Positions 11,440 to 23,811 of a DNA stretch of 64,000 nt are shown in pieces; within the stretch, counting starts at the first letter, position 1, and every line of letters begins with the position of its first letter. Below the pieces are notes generated by a model. It was given only the letters and a program-made list of their open reading frames with translations, was not told where the DNA came from and did not search any database. Source of the stretch: Akebia trifoliata (lineage: Eukaryota; Streptophyta; Magnoliopsida; Ranunculales; Lardizabalaceae). Made by a program: the position numbers and the translations under genes. The stretch is from assembly GCA_017979445.1 (NCBI GenBank), contig CM030714.1, forward strand, positions 5,022,001 to 5,086,000, in the 5' to 3' direction.

Positions 11440-12080
11440 TAAATGTAGACATGGCCAAGGCATGACCAGAGTGGAACTTCTTACTTGATATTTTGAGAAA
11501 GTTTAGGTTTTCTGCATATTTGGTGAAATTGATCTCTGAGTGCATTTCTAGTGATTAGTTCTTTACTTCAGTTAATGGAGCTGCTTGTGGTTATTTCAAA
11601 AGCTATCAGGGTTTGTGTCAAGGTGATCCATTATCATCTGCGCACTTCATTAATGTTCAAGAGGTTTTGAGTAGGGGTTTGAACAGACTTGTGGATCTTA
11701 GAAAGGTTATGGACTTTCTAGAATGGCTCCAAATCCTTGTCATCTCCGATTTGCCGATGATCTACTTATACTCCCTAGATCTTCAACAAATCCCTTCAGA
11801 ACATTAAGGAATTTTTGCAAGCCTATGAGAAATCATCTGTGCAAAAGATAAATATATCCAAAATTAAATGCTATATGGAGAAGAATGCTGATTCAAAGAA
11901 AATTGAAATGGTCAAAGAAACGTGGATTTGCAAAGGGAGGCTTCCTACAAATTATCTAGGAATCTAATCATTTTCAACTCCCTTAAGGAAGGAAATGTGT
12001 GGAGATTTTTTAGGTGAAATCCTCAAAAAGAATGTAGGATGGAAATCAAAGCTTTACTTATAAGGGGTAGACTTACTCTT
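11440..12080 (+). pseudogene. L1-type LINE reverse transcriptase fragment
   Basis: In plus-strand frames the order is: a decayed DMAKAYDRVEWNFL-type motif (about 11445-11480, with an internal stop), NGAACGYFKSYQGLCQGDPLS (about 11572-11635; the QGDPLS motif is intact), EVLSRGLNRL, and AYEKSSVQKINISKIK (about 11820-11870). This is the palm region of a plant non-LTR RT. The FADD segment between is frameshifted. Neither endonuclease nor 3' end is present, so only an internal piece survives. Confidence 0.8.
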
Positions 12081-13370
12081 TTGTTAAAGACAACATCAAG
12101 ATCGGAGAGAATTTGAGTTTTGTTTCTCCGAGGCAGTTGGGTTAAATCCATTTTGTTCTCTTTTGTTTATTACTTGGTAAAGACATATCTTTGTACGAAG
12201 GTTCCTAAAGTAGCACCTATATTTCTCGAGAAACCCACTCTGCCATCACCATATATCAAGCTTTTTGATCTCGAACCAACCTCAGATCATCCAAAGGAGG
12301 AGACAACCATGATACTATAGCCTATTTATAGTGCTGTCTAGAGTCTTTATAATGGAACATTTTTCACCTTTTAATGGAATCAGTATGATGCCGCAGCTTT
12401 GAAAACTTGATGGTGAGTTCGTTGTAACATGTAAGGTAAGATGTAGGGAAAATTTTAACATCTTTAAACAAATTTAAAATCAAAAATAAAAAACGAAGAA
12501 AAGAAGATAGGCTCAAGTGTGGGCCAAAAATGCCAACTTTTCTAGTCCAGAATGAAGATTTCCCTTAATCAAATGTGGACCCATAGGTTTGGAACAAAAA
12601 TGAAAGCTAGGTGGCTCAAAATTGATGATTTCCATTGACTGAAAGTGAGTCCATAGGACAGACCATTTGGAAGCGTTACGCTCCATTGTTTCCATCAAGG
12701 TTTTTGGTTCTAAATATTTTGAGTTATTTTTTATTTTTTTGTTGCTCTGCAGACTGCAATTTCTAATGTACATTGTTAGTCCCATAGAGCATTTGTGACT
12801 TCCAAGGTTTAGTTAGACCAAGGAACTTGAGCTCTTTTATTTTTCCATATAATTTTACAAAGTTCCAAGATCATTGAACCAAGGGGAGCTTTTACTTTAT
12901 TTTCAATTTCTTATGTAAGTTTCCTAGGCTTTGATTAGTTAGTTATTTTTGCTAGGCAAGCAAGGGTTAGTGGTCAGCGTGACAGCAGGTTCAACAGGTT
13001 TTAACACAGGTCATGGTATAAACTATAAACACTCCACCAACTTTTCTAACTTTGCTAAATTGACACCTTTACTGGGCTTAAGTGGTTGTTTAGACTTGGC
13101 TAGCAGAAATTGGGGGTTGGCATTTAATTAATTTTTGTACGGCCATATTAAGGGGTTTTTTTTTTGGTGCCATCTCACCCGGTACATGTACAATATTAAA
13201 TTGCCACCTTTCGGTGGAAGGACATATAGAGTTTGAAGGCATGACCAGGGGAGCAAACCCAGTCAGCCTTACGAACTCAGCTAACCCCTTGTGGTTGTAT
13301 CCCAAAGAAAAAGATCTATGGTTTTGTACACTACCATGTCAAGAGCGTCAATTTATCACGACTCATTTTC
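12081..13370. other. Unassigned non-coding stretch
   Basis: Short open frames here lack recognisable motifs. I see no transposon ends or RNA genes. Confidence 0.35.
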
Positions 13371-13374
13371 TTTT

Positions 13375-13410
13375 GAGTATGAATTTGCTTTTAACAGCAA
13401 ATTCATACTC
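13375..13410. repeat. Perfect 15-bp palindrome with 6-nt loop
   Basis: GAGTATGAATTTGCT (13375-13389) pairs exactly with AGCAAATTCATACTC (13396-13410) around TTTAAC. It probably belongs to a decayed foldback element, because AAAAGATCTATGGTTTTG lies about 70 bp to its left and resembles the core of the neighbouring hairpin elements. Confidence 0.8.
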
Positions 13411-13501
13411 TCTTTTTTCCTTGAATCTTTGATTTTCTTTATAAATCCTTGCCTGTCTCTCTTCCACACAACAATTCTTCATCTTTTCTTATTGAGTAGT
13501 T

Positions 13502-13641
13502 CTAAACTGGCTTCCTTCGACACTGTGCTGATGTAGCAGTGTGCAAAAACCATAGATTTGTTTCCTTGAAATACAAGGAAAGAACTCTATGCTTCTCTGC
13601 CCACTGCCATGTCAGCACAGTGTCGAAGGAAGTCAGTTCAG
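13502..13641. mobile_element. Hairpin MITE, shared-core family, copy F1
   Basis: The left arm CTTCCTTCGACACTGTGCTGA matches the reverse complement of the right arm TCAGCACAGTGTCGAAGGAAG. The inner arm ACCATAGATTTGTTTCCTTG folds onto CAAGGAAAGAACTCTATG around a 5-nt loop. The core resembles those of 23622, 29189 and 29422, but the outer arms differ. Confidence 0.75.
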
Positions 13642-14610
13642 CATTTTTCTTTCTTTTTTTGATAATCCTTCCGCTAATAGTTGGTATAGCAAGGCAATCT
13701 CATCTTTATGTATCTCATTCTCGTCCACCATCAATTATCTTGACAAAAACAATATTCTTGTGAGATTTTATGTGTGATAATATTTTGAAATTCAAATGAT
13801 GTCTAGTTCTTTGTACAGGATCACATGAGAAGCAAAGTGATCGGAAGAAATTAAAAGGAAATGTGCTCTTGAAGATGTATGGTTCTGCTTCAATTTCTCC
13901 TTTTTTCCTCTTTGAAAATAGTTACGATCAAGGAACATATATTTAAGAAACTGTTATGTCATGCTCGTGTTAGTTATTGCCATTTTAAGTGCCTTTGCCT
14001 CCTTGTAATTCCTTACTCAACCCAATCTTCTTAAATGAATAGGAAGCAATACATAAATCCAATGCTTGTTTTATGTGAAAAGAAAGATATATTCCATGTG
14101 AACATATTTCATGACAAAGAAACCATTTTCTAGCATTGTGTACTTTAATGTAATAGTTCCGTATAGTGGTATTTCTTGGTCTAAGAAATAGGACTCATGT
14201 TAATGACCCTAGTAATTGGGATAAGGTGTATATTGTGATGATGAATGTTATTTCCTGATATGAGAATAACCATTATGATGCCATTTATTAATTTCCTTAA
14301 TATATAGTAAAAATTGAAAGTTATTACTTAGTTATACCAGGTAGTTTATATGTAGGAAGATTAAAAACAATCATCATCATTGCATCCCTATCGCCAAAAA
14401 TTGAAGTTGATTGATTGGTTCTTGTTCCTCTACTCAATTTTTCTATGGTCACATCTTTTGTCATTGCAAATGTGTTCATATCCAATTTCATCTCCTCAAA
14501 ATCCACTCTTTTGGGGTTCCTCTCACTTTTTATAACTTAAAATTCCATTTTGTTGTACATGACTAAACCACCTCAATGATTTGGGATGAAAAATAATTCA
14601 CACGTGTGTG
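13642..14610. other. Unassigned AT-rich stretch
   Basis: No gene, RNA or repeat structure recognised. Confidence 0.35.
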
Positions 14611-15850
14611 TTTTTTTTTATCGGTAAGCTGGGCTTAAAGGGCCTCTCCCATTTTATATATCATTTCTTCCTTACATAGTTACAAGTGAGATCATCGAAG
14701 AGAATTTTCCCAAGTTCTTGAGGAATGAAAGAATCATCCTCTAATAGTAAAAATGCATATCCATATATAGGATCCAAGATGTGCTAGAAAATCGGTGGCC
14801 CTATTTGTTTCTCCAAGAGAACTCGAACACATGAATTAAATTGGTTTGCAAGTACTTGGATCTCCTTTACTTGGTCTGGATACTTCCAAGAACAAGTAAT
14901 CTCATTTTTTATACTCTTCATTGCATAAAGAGAATCCGGGTTCAATAAAATCTGTCATAACTCCTTCCTCTTGGAAAATTTTAAAGCTTCTAAAATAGCT
15001 TGGAGTACGATAACAATGATGCCATTTGACTCTAAACAAGACCAGCTTGTAAATTGGAGTTTCTTATAAGAACCCCTTGCTCAAAAGTCAAAACCACCTC
15101 TATTGAAGCCAATGATCCGTCAGTATTTATTTTGATGCAATGGTCAAGTGGATTCTTCCAAAATACTGTGTAGCTTCTCGGTTGAAAGTAGGTACAATCA
15201 CATTTCCATCTTTTGAATATTTCTGTTGTTAAACCGGAACCATGTTCTTCTACATGGGAATCATAAAATATTGATTTCAGAGCCGTGCCAATTTACATGA
15301 GCAAAGCTTTGACATTTCCACTTCTTAAAAGACTCTCCTATTTCTTTCCCTCCAAATATATAGAGTAAATTGTAGCAGCGAAACTCAAAGAAAACATATC
15401 ATGCAATGTTTTGCTTGGAGACCTCATATCCATTACCACAAGGGATTCTTCCACAACCACACCAACTGCCACTCTATTAACTCCGAATTTTTCCCCCCAA
15501 ATCCATATGGCTAAATGACATGTAAAAAATAAATGATCATTCGTTTCACAATCCTTTCTGCATAAAATACTTCTTGGAGTAAATTGAAAACCCCATTATG
15601 TAGATTTTCAATTGTAGCAAGCTTTCTTTGAAGGGCAAGCCAAGCAATAAACAGAAATCTTGGAATTCGCTTTGTACCCCAAAAATATATTTTTCCATGG
15701 CACTTTTGGATTTCCCACTCTTAGCACGTCGTAAGCAGATTTTGAAGTAAAGTTTCCAGATGTGCTCGATTTTCAAATAAGTCTATCCTCAATGTTTTCT
15801 TTGGAAAAGGTTGATCTTGCACAAGGTCAATAACCTCTTGAAGGTCATTT
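14611..15850 (-). pseudogene. L1-type LINE 3' end: zf-RVT and RNase H-like region
   Basis: On the minus strand about 15546-15776 encodes WKLYFKICLRRAKSGKSKSA followed by LACKESLLQLKIYIMG-type sequence, the zinc-binding region after plant LINE RTs. Further on, an INTDGSLASIE-like piece (about 15080-15130) matches the start of an RNase H domain (pattern KxNxDGS). The 3' end reads GCTTACCGATAAAAAAAAA (about 14611-14632), a LINE tail. Many stops are present and the RT is missing. Confidence 0.72.
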
Positions 15851-15915
15851 TCCATGGGTTCTAAATTTCATGGAAATTTGAAATGGAAAATGGATAGGGT
15901 GTAAAATATAAGATC

Positions 15916-17272
15916 GGGTGTTTGATTGCATTTGGGAAAAATCCTAGGAAAAAAACCAAAATATCAGGGGATGAAGACGTGTTGTTAATATTGGTTCTAA
16001 TTATGTGTTGTTGAAACAATAGATTATAACCAATAGTATAATGTAAATAACACAAAGAAATTGAAAGAACTTATCAGTGACTGAGGCATGGAGAAGCCAT
16101 TGTCCTTAAAACCAATTTCGCCCCTTAGGAATGAATCCTCAGTGTAGTTGGTCTTAGGCATCTGGTTTCCAAGATTTAACAGTCACTATCTGTTAACTAT
16201 GCACTCGAAAATAGCAGGTCTATAATGAATTCGATCAGATCGAATTTTGTATAAGCAGCAAAATTGAGCATCAGAGAGAAAAAGAGAGATCAGAAAGTTC
16301 TGTGTGTATATCAAACTATTTTTATATAAGCAACAGGTCCAATGGTTCACAATGGTAATTGTAAATACGTTGTTTAGGCCTTAACTCGCAACGGTTGAGA
16401 TAGAAAGAAGTAATAGCTCAAATTAACGATAGAAATAAAATAAAAATTTAGCAAAAGTGGGCCTTTCATGCTTACCCACGTGAGGCTTAAATTTTGAGAT
16501 TTGCACCCCCCTATGGACGCATCGCATGCGCACTAAGGTTTTCAAATGGGTTGGCCCCTAACACAATGGGTTACAGTCTGACTGTGCCTTTGGCCCCATA
16601 TGCGCGCGAGGCCTAATCTCTTTTTCTCTCACACTCAAGCAATAGAGAGAGATGGATCATTTATAAGTTGAAAATTGTTCTTATATTTATCTGATGTGGG
16701 ACAAAAGATTTGAAGAGTTGTCTTTACAACTCTCACAATCAAGAAAGCAAAAAGAATCGAACTTTCAACTTCTACAAAAAAGGAAAAAATGAAAACACTT
16801 TTTTAGTTTATGGTCCACCAATTAAGGAAATCTCTACTGTTTACAAGTAACACTCAAGAGGTCTTGAGTTCAAACCTTATCCTTAAAATATATGAATAAA
16901 CATTATCTTCAAAATATATGAATAGAACTATGAATTTTACAATAAGAAGAAGAGAGAGAGAGAGAGAGAGAGACTTACTAGTCAACGGTGGTGGTAGCAG
17001 TAGCATCCATCATGGATGATGGTTGTGGTGATGGTGGTAGGGAAGAAAAGGGGAAGGAGAAGTTAGGAATTTGTGATTTAGAGGTAAAATGAGAGTGAAT
17101 TTTATTTTTTTCACCTAAGGTATAGGTGGAAAATGGAATCTAGCCTTTGATAAATTTTTAGATGAGATTGGATTTTTATTTTCGATGGAAAAAATTCAAT
17201 CAAATGAAGAAAAATATAATTTCCTTGAAATATAGATATCCAACCCATTTTCCATATGTAATCGAACATACC
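15916..17272. mobile_element. Putative TIR element with GGGTGTTTGATTG ends
   Basis: The left end GGGTGTTTGATTGCATTTGG resembles the reverse complement of the right end, GGTATGTTCGATTACATATGG. Only TTA separates it from the related element at 17276. Inside is 600 bp with a TATA-like TTTTTATATAAG (16319-16330) and GTGGGACAAAAG, which could be an LTR fragment. Ends and content are tentative. Confidence 0.4.
16952..16973. repeat. (AG)n microsatellite
   Basis: About 11 GA units. Short and of no clear function. Confidence 0.9.
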
Positions 17273-17275
17273 TTA

Positions 17276-17870
17276 GGGTATGTTTGATTGCATGAAAAGT
17301 GACTTTCCATGGAATTTGAAATACATGGAAAAATAATTGTGAAAAATAGGTAGGGTTGAAAAATCAAATTCCATTGTTTGATTTTACTTGGATAAAATCA
17401 TGAAAAAATTATCTAAGACAGATGAAGAAGAAAAAGAAGAAGAAGGAGGATGAGGAGAAAGAATATGAGAGAGGGAAAGGCTTGGGGCGGAGAAGAAGAG
17501 GCTTGGGAAACAATAAGAAGGAAGGGGGAGGACATGGTGGTGGCGGCAGAGGTGAAGGAAGGAGAGAGAGAGAGATGGTAATGATGACAATGATGTTAGT
17601 GTGATAGTGGCTATGGTAATGGGGATGGTAAGGAAAAAGAATATATGAGTGGGGAAGAAGAAAAAAATGATATTTTGAGGATGGAAAATATGGGTTGATT
17701 TCACTTTCCCACTTATATGGGTAGGAAAGTGAAATCCATATTTTGGTGGACTTTTTGATTGGGGTGAAAAATCAATTTTCATATAAAAATGCAATCAAAC
17801 ACACGAAAAATATCATTTTCCATGGAAATTGATTTTCCACCCCTTTTTCCATGTACAATCAATCATATCC
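17276..17870. mobile_element. MITE with GGGTATGTTTGATTG inverted ends
   Basis: The left end GGGTATGTTTGATTGCATG pairs with the right end, reverse complement GGATATGATTGATTGTACATG. Both arms continue into TTTCCATGGAAA-type sequence. It is flanked by TTA on the left and TAA on the right, the trinucleotides favoured by PIF/Harbinger MITEs, though the two do not match as a direct duplication. The open frames here (poly-Lys/Glu on plus, poly-Ser/Phe on minus) come from low-complexity purine/pyrimidine sequence and are not genes. Confidence 0.6.
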
Positions 17871-18734
17871 TAAATGAAAAAAATAAAAATTCATATGCAC
17901 TAAATTAGAATGAAACAAATATTTACGAAATATAGTTCCGATATTAATATTTAATAATAGTTTAAAAATAAAAATTTCAAAGAATCAAAATCTAAATTTT
18001 GGGGTCAATGAATAATTTTCTCCTAAAAATATAATGACTTTTTCTTTGAAATAAAATCCCATAAATTCGTCAATATCTTATTAGAACTTTCATTTTTGAG
18101 AATTTATTTTCCATTTTGAAGAATTTTGAAAACTAACATTTTTGGGACATAGCCAAATTTTCATAGTTTTTCCTAGGGGTGCACATGGTTCGGACTGGTT
18201 CGGATTTTGGCAAAATTAGAATTGAACTAAACATGACCGGTTTTATAAATTTGGAACCAAACCAATCCAATTACCCTATTGAACCGAACCATTCCAAACT
18301 AACCTTGGTTCGGATTGGCTCGGATCGATTCTCGATTCTCATATTTATTATTTTCAATAGTAAAATTAAAATAATTAAAACTTAGAACTAAGCAAAATAA
18401 ATATTAAACAAAGTATCACACATAACACATAACACACATAAACCAAGCATCAACATACTTATTATTTCAACATAAATAAAACATCATGCATAACACATTA
18501 AAAATAAAAATCATGTAACACTTACCTTGTAAGAGAAAATTGAATATCAAAGTTATTTTTAAAATCAAATGTTGTTTGTTGTTTGTTGCTTGTTGCTTGA
18601 TCAAAGTCGAAATCAAATGTTGCTTGTTGCTTTGTGATTAAAAGTAAGGGACACATTTTTTATGAGTTTTTGTTAGAAAAAAACAGAGGAGATAAAGTTG
18701 AAGACTTTGATGAGTTACCTCTAACACACTAACA

Positions 18735-18752
18735 CAGTTGTGTGTGTGTGTG
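18735..18752. repeat. (TG)n microsatellite
   Basis: About nine TG units within the outer hAT element. Confidence 0.85.
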
Positions 18753-18811
18753 TGTGAGAATAGAAGAACGAAACTAAGAAATGATTATATATATATATAT
18801 ATATATATATA

Positions 18812-20099
18812 GGAGACAGTTCAAGTGACGTTTGGGAAACAGCCTTGAAAACCCATGCGTGTCAGTCGTTGGATATCTGGGAAACAACGGCTTGGATTTC
18901 ATCTGGGAAACAACAGGGAGTGAAACATGGGTTTTAAAAAAGAGGGTTCAGATATTATACTTCTTAAACTCTCCTCGGCGGTCTTTATGATTGCATTGAT
19001 AAATGATGGAACGAAGAAAGTAGCAGAACCAGAGACAGTAGAGAAAAAAATAGAGATTTAAGTAAACATTACAATCAAAATAGAGAGCAGAAGTTTCTTC
19101 GTTTCTATTTGATTGAACATTGACAAGGTGAGAAATCGTGCGTTCTTATGGTAGCAACAACAACAACAACAACAGAAACCAATTTTTTTAAAAATCAATT
19201 CAAGGAATAAAAATAAAAACGAATTTCAATTTTGTGTTCTTATGGTAGCAACAATAGCAAGAGAAACCATTTTTTTATAAAAAAAATCTATTCAAGGAAC
19301 AAAAATAAAAACGAATTTCAGTTTGGTGTTCTTATGGCAACAACAACAGCAAGATAAACCAATTTTTTTTTTTTTTTTAAATAAATCGATTCAAGGAACA
19401 AAATAAAAACAATTTCAGCTAGGCATTCTTATGGCAGTAACAACATCAAGAGAAACCAATTTTTTTTTTTAATAAATTGATTCAAGGAACAAAATAAAAA
19501 CGAATTTCAACTGGGCGTTCTTATGGTAGCAACAACAGTAAGAGAAACCATTTAAAAAAAAAATCGATTCAAGGAACAAAATAAAAATGAAATTCAGTTG
19601 GGCATTCTTATGGTAGCAACAACAGCAAGAGAAATCAATTTTTTTTATAAAAAATATATTGATTCAAGGAACAAAATAAAAATGAATTTCAGTTGGGCGT
19701 TCTTATGGTAGCAACAACAGCAAGAGAAACCAATTTTTTTTTTCAAATATATATATATACACACGTGAGGGAAAAGAGAGTTATCCCCTCATTTTTTAGG
19801 GTTTCCTGTTGAGAGATTCGTGAGAGAGAAGGGTTCGAAGGTATTCTGAGTTTGTTATTTCTATAGAGAGAACGTGGATTTAGTCCTATGTGAGTTTTAA
19901 GATTGAAAACATGGATTTAGTATTAATGTAATAAAAAATAGAGGGAGTTTTTTGAAAATTCATAAACTCTTTTTTAAAACCCATGTTTCACTCCCAGCTA
20001 TTTCCCAAACGAAATCTAAGCTGTTGTTTCCCAAATATCTAACGACTGGCATGCATGGGTTTCCAAGGTTGGTTCCCAAATGTCCCTCGAACCGTCCCC
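18812..20099. mobile_element. Nested long-TIR element (Mutator-like, non-autonomous)
   Basis: The first 133 bp (18812-18944) and last 133 bp (19967-20099) are inverted repeats, with shared blocks such as AAACCCATGC, TTTGGGAAA and GAGTGAAACATGGGTTTTAA. Long TIRs of this size are typical of Mutator-like MITEs. The element sits in (TA)n, and ATATATATA occurs on both sides. This fits a 9-bp target duplication but carries little information in such sequence. The interior is a seven-unit tandem array with no transposase. Confidence 0.72.
19140..19745. repeat. Tandem array, 7 units of about 92 bp
   Basis: Each unit reads GTTCTTATGGTAGCAACAAC, GCAAGAGAAACCA, a poly-T or poly-A stretch of variable length, ATTCAAGGAACAAAATAAAA and CGAATTTCAGTTGGGC. 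Unit starts lie near 19142, 19237, 19327, 19425, 19515, 19602 and 19696. Units differ mainly in the homopolymer run. It lies between the long TIRs of the nested element. Confidence 0.9.
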
Positions 20100-20279
20100 A
20101 TATATATAATAGATATAAAAATTGGTTCGGTTCTATTATACCCCTAATCCAAAACCAAACCAAATCAATCGGATTTTTTTTTACAATCTAGACCCAAACC
20201 AAACCAATCCAATCCAAAAGGCTTGAATTGGTTCGGTTCTCGGATTTATCCAATCTAATGTGCACCCCTAGTTTTACCT

Positions 20280-20940
20280 CTAACTATCCCATTTGAGTTC
20301 AATTAAGATAAAAATAAATAAATCAAATAATAATATCCAAGATAATTTTTTCCTATCCCTCATAAACCCAATTCCAATAAAAAGATAACTCCTAATCATG
20401 CGTAGCAATTCTGCATACATCCTTCATGGAACTCCTACAATCCCGGCAGTGCTTCCTCAATCCAATGTATTTGAAATATTAAAAGTGCGAGCTAGGAAGC
20501 CCAAGAGGAAAACGTAATACTCATGTTTATGATTCATTGTTAATAAATTAAAAGGTAGAATTCATAGCATATAAACATGATAACAATTATTAAATCTCAA
20601 AAATCACATAATATCACTAGCCATTTGACTTTTCTCAAACAATTATAACTATCTAGGGTCACACAAACATTCCTACCAGAATCACACAAACATCCTTGTG
20701 TCCCAAAAGAACGGATCTTCTTCGAGGGTTTTAAGGTTTTACACAAAGTCCTACGGCCTACTTGCTTTTCATCCTCATCATTTCTCAAATCACGATTAAA
20801 CATTACATGTGTACTCCATGGCACTAACATCATCATATTCAGCTAACAAATAAACAATTCATTCCATACATTTAATCCCTATGTTACACTATTCATATAT
20901 TTTTACTTATTATTAAAGAGTCATGAATCAAATATTAACA
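20280..20940. other. Unassigned AT-rich stretch
   Basis: No recognised gene or repeat. Confidence 0.35.
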
Positions 20941-21217
20941 CATCTACTAGAAGAAAAAAACTTTAGACATCACTTTTTAATAATGTCCATATAAGAAAAA
21001 AGTGATGTCTATTCTTCAGATGAAACATGCGTGCAAAAGGTGATTTTTAGACACCGATTTTCTCAAAAATGATTTTTTAAAATCAAACATGAATCGAAGT
21101 CTAAAGTTCCACACTTTTTTGCGTATCTCTTCACCGGTGACAAATGCACTTCAGATTTAAAATTTGATGTTTATTTAAAAAAAATAAAATGATATCTAAC
21201 GTCTTTTTTTTAGTAGG
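20941..21217. mobile_element. CACTA-type miniature element
   Basis: The left end CATCTACTAGAAGAAAAAAA with CTTTAGACATCAC, and a right end ending ATATCTAACGTCTTTTTTTTAGTAG, resemble the plant CACTACTAGAAAAA terminus followed by a GACGTTxGA/TTTAGACAT subterminal motif. Between them TTTTAGACACCGATTTTCTC repeats the subterminal theme. About 280 bp, non-coding. The outer CACTA bases are degraded, so ends are approximate. Confidence 0.6.
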
Positions 21218-23621
21218 CAATATATGATTGAGGCTTATTAGAGTTTTCCCCTTCTTGGTCGATTGAAGTATTCACTTTCTCCCCTTTTAACAATCCAAGC
21301 AATTGCAACAGGAGAAATATCAAGGCAATGTTAAAAAATTGTTGAGAGAAATGATATAAAAAAAATTCATGGCAAACAAATTTATAATAGTCTTAAAGAA
21401 TTCCAATGCCCTGATCCCAAAAAAATTGACGCTAAAGAACATTTTTTTAAATAATTCTCTAATCTTCCTTCCTTCTATAGATTAAACACAACAATCAAGT
21501 CCTCCACAAAATGGATATTACTTAATATTTTTCTTCCTAATAAATTCTTGAACCTACCTTCCTTTTATAGATAAGATTAACATCCCCTAAAATGGATATT
21601 AATTAACACTTTCCTTCTTAATAATTAAATTCTCCAATCTACCTTCTTTTTCTAGACGAAACACTGACAAACCATCTTAACCTTTTTCCCATCCTAATCT
21701 ATTCCACAAGGCACATTTTCCCTTGATTTCTCTAAAGCCTACAATTCTTTCCAAAATGAAATACCACCCACTCTTCTAACATTAGATTATTCATTATCTA
21801 ATACAAATGATAAAAAAAAAAAATCAATCTCCTTTCCCATCTAGCCCATGAGATACCACATGGCATCATCACTTCATGCCATAAAGTATGATTGCCTTAA
21901 CTTTAATATAATGTTTTAGTTTAGAAATAATCCTTATATTTTAAAAATAGTTTAAATTTATGACCCTCCATTAGCATCAATCTAAATTTATTTTCAGGTA
22001 ATCGCATTCTTAGATGATCCAAGAGTTATAATTTCATGAGCACAGAAATAAAACAAACGATAATTAATTAAAAGAATGAAAAATTCTAGATAAATACCTA
22101 ACCTTAATTAGGAAAATTATTTTGAATACTTAATTAATAAAATGCCATTAAATCACTTAATTAAGATCGTTCTTTTTCTAATGATTTAGCCTTCCTTAAA
22201 AGGATTAATTAACTTACAACTTAACTTAAACCTCTTTATTATAAAACTATTTACGACATAATGTCATTAATAATTAATTTAACATTAGAGTGACTACTTA
22301 ATCCCTTTAGTATATAACTTAATTACATGTCATACCATTAATCTTTAAATACTAAAAATCTTCCCAAGGTACACCTAAATAATTTAAATCATACTACGCC
22401 TGGTTATAAAAGTAGAATTGAATCTCAACACTAAGATTTTTTTTAACTCACCTAACCAAAATTGTTTTTGGGGTTTTTATCGTAATTATTGATATATATT
22501 TTTACAATATTTGGATAAAGACTTTATTCTTTCTAAGTGTTTAGATATATATTGTAAACTTGTATTCCCGCATCAAATATTAATTACTAAGCACCAACTA
22601 ACAAAATTAAATAATATATACCAAACCATCTTAATTGACTTTTTCTTAGTTTATCATTTACTGGAACACACTACTACAATTTTTTTAATGCGTTAATTTC
22701 TAATTATCTTTTTTAATCTTTTCATTCATATCCATCTTAGCTATGTTCAATTCATTAACTTTGTGACTTCTTAACTACCCAACATTAAATTCCCTAAAAC
22801 ATATATAATCTTATTACCTTCTTATAAATATCGTTTTGTAGTTTACTTGTACTAGATGGTGGCACACGCAAGCGCATATATATATTATATATGTATCAAA
22901 AAGGTTTATTTATAATTTAGAATATTGTTTAAATGGTCTCTGAAGACTATATAGTAAAAGATACTTTTGTAATTTTGAAAATAAACCAACGTGAGGATGC
23001 CAATTTTTGTTAGTTTCCTTTTTTTTATTATTACCAAAATGATCCTGATTGTACTAAATTTAAATATAAAAGTGGGGGCATTGATGGAAACTCAAATTTT
23101 GGAGTCGATCTACTCCACCTTAATTGTAAAGATTTGTCTATCACATAGTACTCCTGTAGACGCAAACCTCTACTATAACCTCCCAATCGCAATTATATGA
23201 ACAACATCCTCCTCAATATCTCCATCCCTATGTATAATAAACTTGAGATTGATTAAAAACATTTGATGGATTTATAATTTAATTAGTTTAAAACTAGGCT
23301 CCACCCTCTAAAAATTTTATTCAAAATATAAGAATAAAGAGACTGTGAGGAGGACCCTAAGCTTTTATGAAATTCAAATAGGAAAATCCTTGGGGGACTT
23401 TGTTTTTCACGGCGTTGATGTGAAAGCCATAGATGTGTTTCCTCAAGATACAAGTAAAAAAGCATCTTTGGTTGTGTGCACATCTGCACGTTAAAAATGT
23501 GAGAATGGCAGTAAATCCCAATGTCACCCCATCATTACTCATTCAAATAAGATCTTTGAAATTCGACTTATGGAGTTTTTAGGGAGTCAAAACACGTACC
23601 CCTTTGTTTTATGTGTAATGA
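21218..23621. other. Unassigned AT-rich stretch
   Basis: Strongly AT-rich sequence. Short frames in it lack motifs. I see no transposon termini, tRNA or promoter that can be supported. Confidence 0.35.
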
Positions 23622-23811
23622 TTTCTTAACTCAACTCTGACAGACTAACTCAAAACTCACCAACATGGCATGTGCAAGAACCGTAGATTTTTCCCTCGGG
23701 ATACACAACTGCAATCCCCATAAACATGTGTAGTTGTGTATCCCAAGGGAAAAATCTACGGTTCTTGCACATGCCACATCAATGAGTTAGTCTGTCAGAT
23801 TGAGTTAGAAA
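23622..23811. mobile_element. Hairpin MITE, shared-core family, copy F2
   Basis: A near-perfect snap-back. The left arm includes CATGTGCAAGAACCGTAGAT-like sequence, then TTTTCCCTCGGGATACACAACT. The right arm is AGTTGTGTATCCCAAGGGAA followed by AAATCTACGGTTCTTGCACA. The outer arms TTCTTAACTCAACTCTGACA and TGTCAGATTGAGTTAGAAAA also pair. This is the best-preserved copy in the family. Its RNA would form a long hairpin. Non-coding. Confidence 0.85.

Larger units (their letters stand above)
18174..20270. mobile_element. Non-autonomous hAT element containing a nested insertion
   Basis: Perfect 13-bp terminal inverted repeats TAGGGGTGCACAT/ATGTGCACCCCTA are flanked by GTTTTTCC (18166-18173) and GTTTTACC (20271-20278), an 8-bp target duplication with one mismatch. 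Subterminal regions are full of GGTTCGG/CCAAACCAA motifs. Without the nested element at 18812-20099 it would be about 800 bp. No transposase. Confidence 0.87.

Noticed and set aside
12120..12320. 66-codon frame resembling a protein (PSPYIKLFDLEPTSD region)
   Set aside because: Looks protein-like but I could not tie it to a family, and no flanking exon was found.
16840..16930. SINE-like B box GAGTTCAAACC
   Set aside because: No A box at the right distance and no target duplication.
17384..17794. 136-codon minus-strand and 60-codon plus-strand frames
   Set aside because: Homopurine/homopyrimidine low-complexity sequence within a MITE; products are poly-Ser/Phe/His or poly-Lys/Glu with no domain.
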